A stretch of DNA of 64,000 bases from Paenibacillus albiflavus (GTDB taxonomy: Bacteria; Bacillota; Bacilli; Paenibacillales; NBRC-103111). Numbering within the stretch: the first letter of the stretch is position 1; each line of letters begins with the position of its first letter. The DNA lies in assembly GCF_004344915.1 (NCBI RefSeq), contig NZ_SKFG01000008.1:124001-188000 (forward strand). The letters are read 5' to 3'. Position numbers and translations under genes: made by a program. The notes beneath the pieces were generated by a model, which saw only the letters and a program-made list of their open reading frames with translations, did not search any database and was not told the DNA's origin. Below, piece by piece: positions 61,568 to 64,000 of the stretch.

Positions 61568-62956
61568 TTATTCATTCAAATAGCTCATTATCCGGTTCTG
61601 TATGAGCTTAGCCGTGGCTTCAGCAGATTTCTGGCCAGTGAAGAATGCTTTCGCTTCCTCTGCGATGATCGTTGAAAGCTTGTTGTGTTCGTCATTGTAT
61701 CCATAATTTCTTAAACGCGCCTCAGATACCATTTCCTTAAATGATTGAAGATTCTCTTCGGATGCTTCAATGGCTCTGCCAGCCTTAGGATCGCTAATGA
61801 CCCCTTGCTTCACTAAATCTTTAATAGCTTTATCATTGACCGCCTTATTTATAGAAATACCGGTTTGCTCTGTTAAGGACTGCATCTCTTCCGACATTAA
61901 GAACTTCATGAAATTCCACGCTTCCCCTTTGACCGTAGAATTTGCATTCATCACTAGCTCTCTGGTCACGAGAAAGGATACACCTGATTGCTGGTCGGCT
62001 GAATGCGGCTTTTGATAGATTTTTCCGTTATTGTAATATAAGCTGAGACGGCTAAGATAATCCGAAGGGGAGGTGATTATAGAATAAGTGAAATTAGTTT
62101 TTTGCAAATCAATGAATTCTGACTTTATAACTTTGTCGTCATACAATGATTTCACTCGCTTAAGCAAATCTGTAAAAAACGCGGAGTCAAAAGATGCGGT
62201 TTGCCCATTGACCAATTTGGCATAATTGTCGGATATAAAGCTATTTAACAGCAGCTCCGGAGGCCAATTTCCCATGGAGACGGATTGCCCTCCCTTATTA
62301 GCCAACTTTTTGCTTATTTCTGCAAACTCGCTCCATGTCCAATTCTTATCATCGATGATGACGCCAGCATTCTCGATATTTGCAGCATCCCCAAACAAAA
62401 CTTCCATGTAAAACTGTAAAGGAAGGGTATAAATACCGTCATTCATTCGGGAATTTTCAATAATATTCATTTGGTACAGGCTAGGATCAAAAGCTTTATC
62501 CCTCTTTATTAGCTCCTCTAAATTAACGAAAGCCTTTTTGTTAACATATTTATCAATGGGCAGGGGGACAGTCGTAACAGCATATAAATCCGCTCCCTTA
62601 CCTGATAAAACCTCCGTAGTAATCTGTTTGATATATCTTTCCACTTCAGCAGGGTTCATAGTTGCCCCCTCAGTAGGAAACTCCTTGAACTGAATCGTCG
62701 TATTCGGATGCTGGGCTTCGTATTTCTGCTTCGCTTGTAGGTAGAAATCGTCCGCTGCAAGCATAGATACAACAACGGTTTTCTTGCCGTCTTTCGTTTC
62801 ATCAAGCGGCATTCCTTCTTCAATGGGCGCAGCGACGTTGTTAGTATTCATGTTGTTTCTATTGTCTTGATTGTTGCTGCTGGTACTAGTACCCTTACAA
62901 GCTGTCAAACCAACCGCAAATACAAAACTCATACATATAATGATCAGCCTTTTCAT
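61568..62956 (-). CDS. extracellular solute-binding lipoprotein (CUT1 type, copy 1)
   Basis: The 462-residue lipoprotein (lipobox VGLTAC) is the first gene of the cluster, 125 bases before the second copy. The last residues (LIQNRIMSYLNE) match the second copy (LIQNRVTTVLNE), as does FYLQAKQKYEAQHPN near residue 80. Two binding proteins with one permease pair suggests two ligands or sensors. The start is ATG 62956; ATG 62974 is inside GGGAG. Confidence 0.87.
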   Translation of the reverse strand: MKRLIIICMSFVFAVGLTACKGTSTSSNNQDNRNNMNTNNVAAPIEEGMPLDETKDGKKTVVVSMLAADDFYLQAKQKYEAQHPNTTIQFKEFPTEGATMNPAEVERYIKQITTEVLSGKGADLYAVTTVPLPIDKYVNKKAFVNLEELIKRDKAFDPSLYQMNIIENSRMNDGIYTLPLQFYMEVLFGDAANIENAGVIIDDKNWTWSEFAEISKKLANKGGQSVSMGNWPPELLLNSFISDNYAKLVNGQTASFDSAFFTDLLKRVKSLYDDKVIKSEFIDLQKTNFTYSIITSPSDYLSRLSLYYNNGKIYQKPHSADQQSGVSFLVTRELVMNANSTVKGEAWNFMKFLMSEEMQSLTEQTGISINKAVNDKAIKDLVKQGVISDPKAGRAIEASEENLQSFKEMVSEARLRNYGYNDEHNKLSTIIAEEAKAFFTGQKSAEATAKLIQNRIMSYLNE

Positions 62957-63008
62957 TGTAAAACCAACTCCCATTCGAATTTATTATGATTACTTCAGCG
63001 TGATACGA

Positions 63009-63875
63009 TTACAGACGTGTGTCATTTTGGAAATTAAGATAGAAATGGTCAGCGTCATTATATACACCAAACTCATATCCATTTTTCTTATAAAACGCGA
63101 TTATTTTTGGAAGTGCTTGTAAAGTCTGTAGTTGTTCATGCATGAGAATGACTTCTATGTCAGTTGTAGTTTGCTTTTTAATATTTTCTACAATTTGGTT
63201 TGGATTATCTTTTACCGCCCAGTCCTTAGAATCAATTGTCCAATCCCAAATTTTAATTCCAGCTTTTATAATTTCATTGCGAATCTGTTGACTTTTCAAT
63301 CCTGGTGCTGAACCATAAGGTGGACGAACCAACTTAGGATTTGTACCTGTAATATCCTGAATAAGAGATAATGTTTCGCTCATCTCTGATACAAACTGTC
63401 CGTTATCGTATAACTTTTTGGAATTATGCGTCATACTATGAGCTCCAACATAATGACCTTCTTCTGTGGCTCGTTTGACATTTTCTTGTAAATCGATTTT
63501 TTGTAAATTAATTCCCTGCATAAAAAATGTTGCTTGAATATCTTGCTCTTTTAATAAATCTAAGAATTCATCCGTTAATGTAGTAGGGCCATCATCAAAT
63601 GTTAGATAAACAACTTTACCCGTAGGCTTTCCATCCGGTCTTTTTTGTTTTGCTGGTTGTATGGCACTTTGTATGATACTTTCTTCTGCTACCACTGTGG
63701 CATCTTCTTGATTGATACTTTCTTTGGCTACTACTTCTTCTTCAGGAGCAGAAGTGAGTTTCCCTATTAAAAAGATCATTAGGAAAATAGCTGCTAGAAT
63801 AACAACTAATCTTCTTCTCTCCTTTCTCGCCTTTCTTACCCTTCTTTTTTTAATATCACTTCGTAATGTTTTCAT
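63009..63875 (-). CDS. membrane-anchored polysaccharide deacetylase (PgdA-like)
   Basis: The 288-residue protein has a very basic cytoplasmic N terminus (KKRRVRKARKERRR), one membrane helix (about 23-42) and a NodB domain: TFDDGPTT (about 93), HSMTHNS (H-x3-H, about 145), RPPYGS (about 184) and ILMHEQ (about 248). It should deacetylate peptidoglycan or wall sugars. It overlaps the end of an amidase gene (TAATG), so it may be coupled to wall remodelling. Confidence 0.9.
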   Translation of the reverse strand: MKTLRSDIKKRRVRKARKERRRLVVILAAIFLMIFLIGKLTSAPEEEVVAKESINQEDATVVAEESIIQSAIQPAKQKRPDGKPTGKVVYLTFDDGPTTLTDEFLDLLKEQDIQATFFMQGINLQKIDLQENVKRATEEGHYVGAHSMTHNSKKLYDNGQFVSEMSETLSLIQDITGTNPKLVRPPYGSAPGLKSQQIRNEIIKAGIKIWDWTIDSKDWAVKDNPNQIVENIKKQTTTDIEVILMHEQLQTLQALPKIIAFYKKNGYEFGVYNDADHFYLNFQNDTRL

Positions 63876-64000
63876 TATTTATCTAGCCTTTCTCTATCAG
63901 CAAAATACTCTTTGATCCCGTTCACAATGGCCGCAGCCGTTCGATCCTGGTGTTTATCACTGAGCATATTCGTTTCATCGCTCCGGTTCGTGAGGTACCC
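63875..64000 (-). CDS. N-acetylmuramoyl-L-alanine amidase, C-terminal fragment (cut by window edge)
   Basis: The minus strand from 64000 to 63875 is open for 41 codons and ends in TAA. It reads GYLTNRSDETNMLSDKHQDR and then TAAAIVNGIKEYF, which matches the end of amidase_3 (CwlD/AmiC-type) domains: a late FLTN strand and the last helix IVxGIKxYF. The gene begins outside the window. It overlaps the deacetylase start by one base. Confidence 0.75.
   Translation of the reverse strand, partial: GYLTNRSDETNMLSDKHQDRTAAAIVNGIKEYFADRERLDK

Noticed and set aside
1-64000. CRISPR arrays, tRNA or rRNA genes, insertion sequences and prophage genes
   Set aside because: No direct repeats with spacers, no cloverleaf or rRNA-like sequence, and no transposase or phage protein was seen.

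Overview
This window looks like chromosomal DNA of a Paenibacillus-type bacterium (Paenibacillaceae, low to medium GC). The grounds are Gram-positive lipoprotein signals, strong AGGAGG-type ribosome binding sites, an SLH-domain surface protein, a copper-amine-oxidase-type stalk protein, a caa3 oxidase operon and sugar ABC importers without their own ATPase. This is inferred from gene families, not from a search. No rRNA, tRNA, CRISPR array, insertion sequence or prophage was recognised.

Layout. 1-1300: a winged-helix regulator behind a CodY-like box, plus a small partner gene. 1.3-6.3 kb: a divergent sugar oxidation/isomerisation cluster (two Gfo/Idh/MocA oxidoreductases, two TIM-barrel isomerases, an AraC regulator). 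6.3-11.1 kb: a YwaF-like membrane protein, a TerC exporter behind a yybP-ykoY manganese riboswitch, an HD-GYP protein, a lone rhamnulose-phosphate aldolase and a lipase-like hydrolase. 11.1-15.6 kb: a 37-residue membrane ORF, a membrane-anchored methyltransferase divergent from a TetR regulator, an AT-rich SLH protein, a frameshifted small lipoprotein remnant and an SGNH hydrolase. 15.7-20.7 kb: a six-gene ABC operon with two ATPases, a GntR regulator and duplicated membrane genes, preceded by a noncoding 103-bp tandem repeat array. 21.3-26.8 kb: the caa3 cytochrome oxidase operon (ctaC-D-E-F-G and a DUF420 gene), with a large inverted repeat over a broken reading frame between ctaF and ctaG.

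27-37 kb: a degenerate guanylate-kinase-like protein, CvfC (Nfu-N plus HEAT repeats), a stalk protein, an MBL hydrolase, an acyltransferase behind a structured leader, a small DMT transporter overlapping NADPH dehydrogenase, an acetate transporter, a PAP2 phosphatase with the PEP-synthase/PPDK regulator, and a 44-residue secreted peptide gene. 37-43 kb: a complete oligopeptide ABC importer. 43-57 kb: a phosphodiester glycosidase, a Crp/Fnr regulator, a FAD-only thioredoxin-reductase-like protein beside trxB, an MFS-M42 peptidase-TetR operon with a perfect 24-bp operator palindrome, a GNAT enzyme, a second MFS transporter, a lactonase, a 2Fe-2S ferredoxin, a polysaccharide deacetylase, a TPR-methyltransferase fusion and an S66 carboxypeptidase. 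57-64 kb: an HlyD-type adaptor joined to two sugar-type permeases and two paralogous binding lipoproteins, then a second deacetylase and the 3' end of an amidase gene.

The genes are mostly housekeeping and envelope or nutrient-sensing functions. The least explained parts are the small unannotated ORFs (11165-11278, 36897-37031), the 103-bp repeat array, the ctaF-ctaG inverted repeat, the leader at 31418-31534, the adaptor-importer hybrid at 57-63 kb and the local TetR circuits at 12.1 and 47.0 kb.
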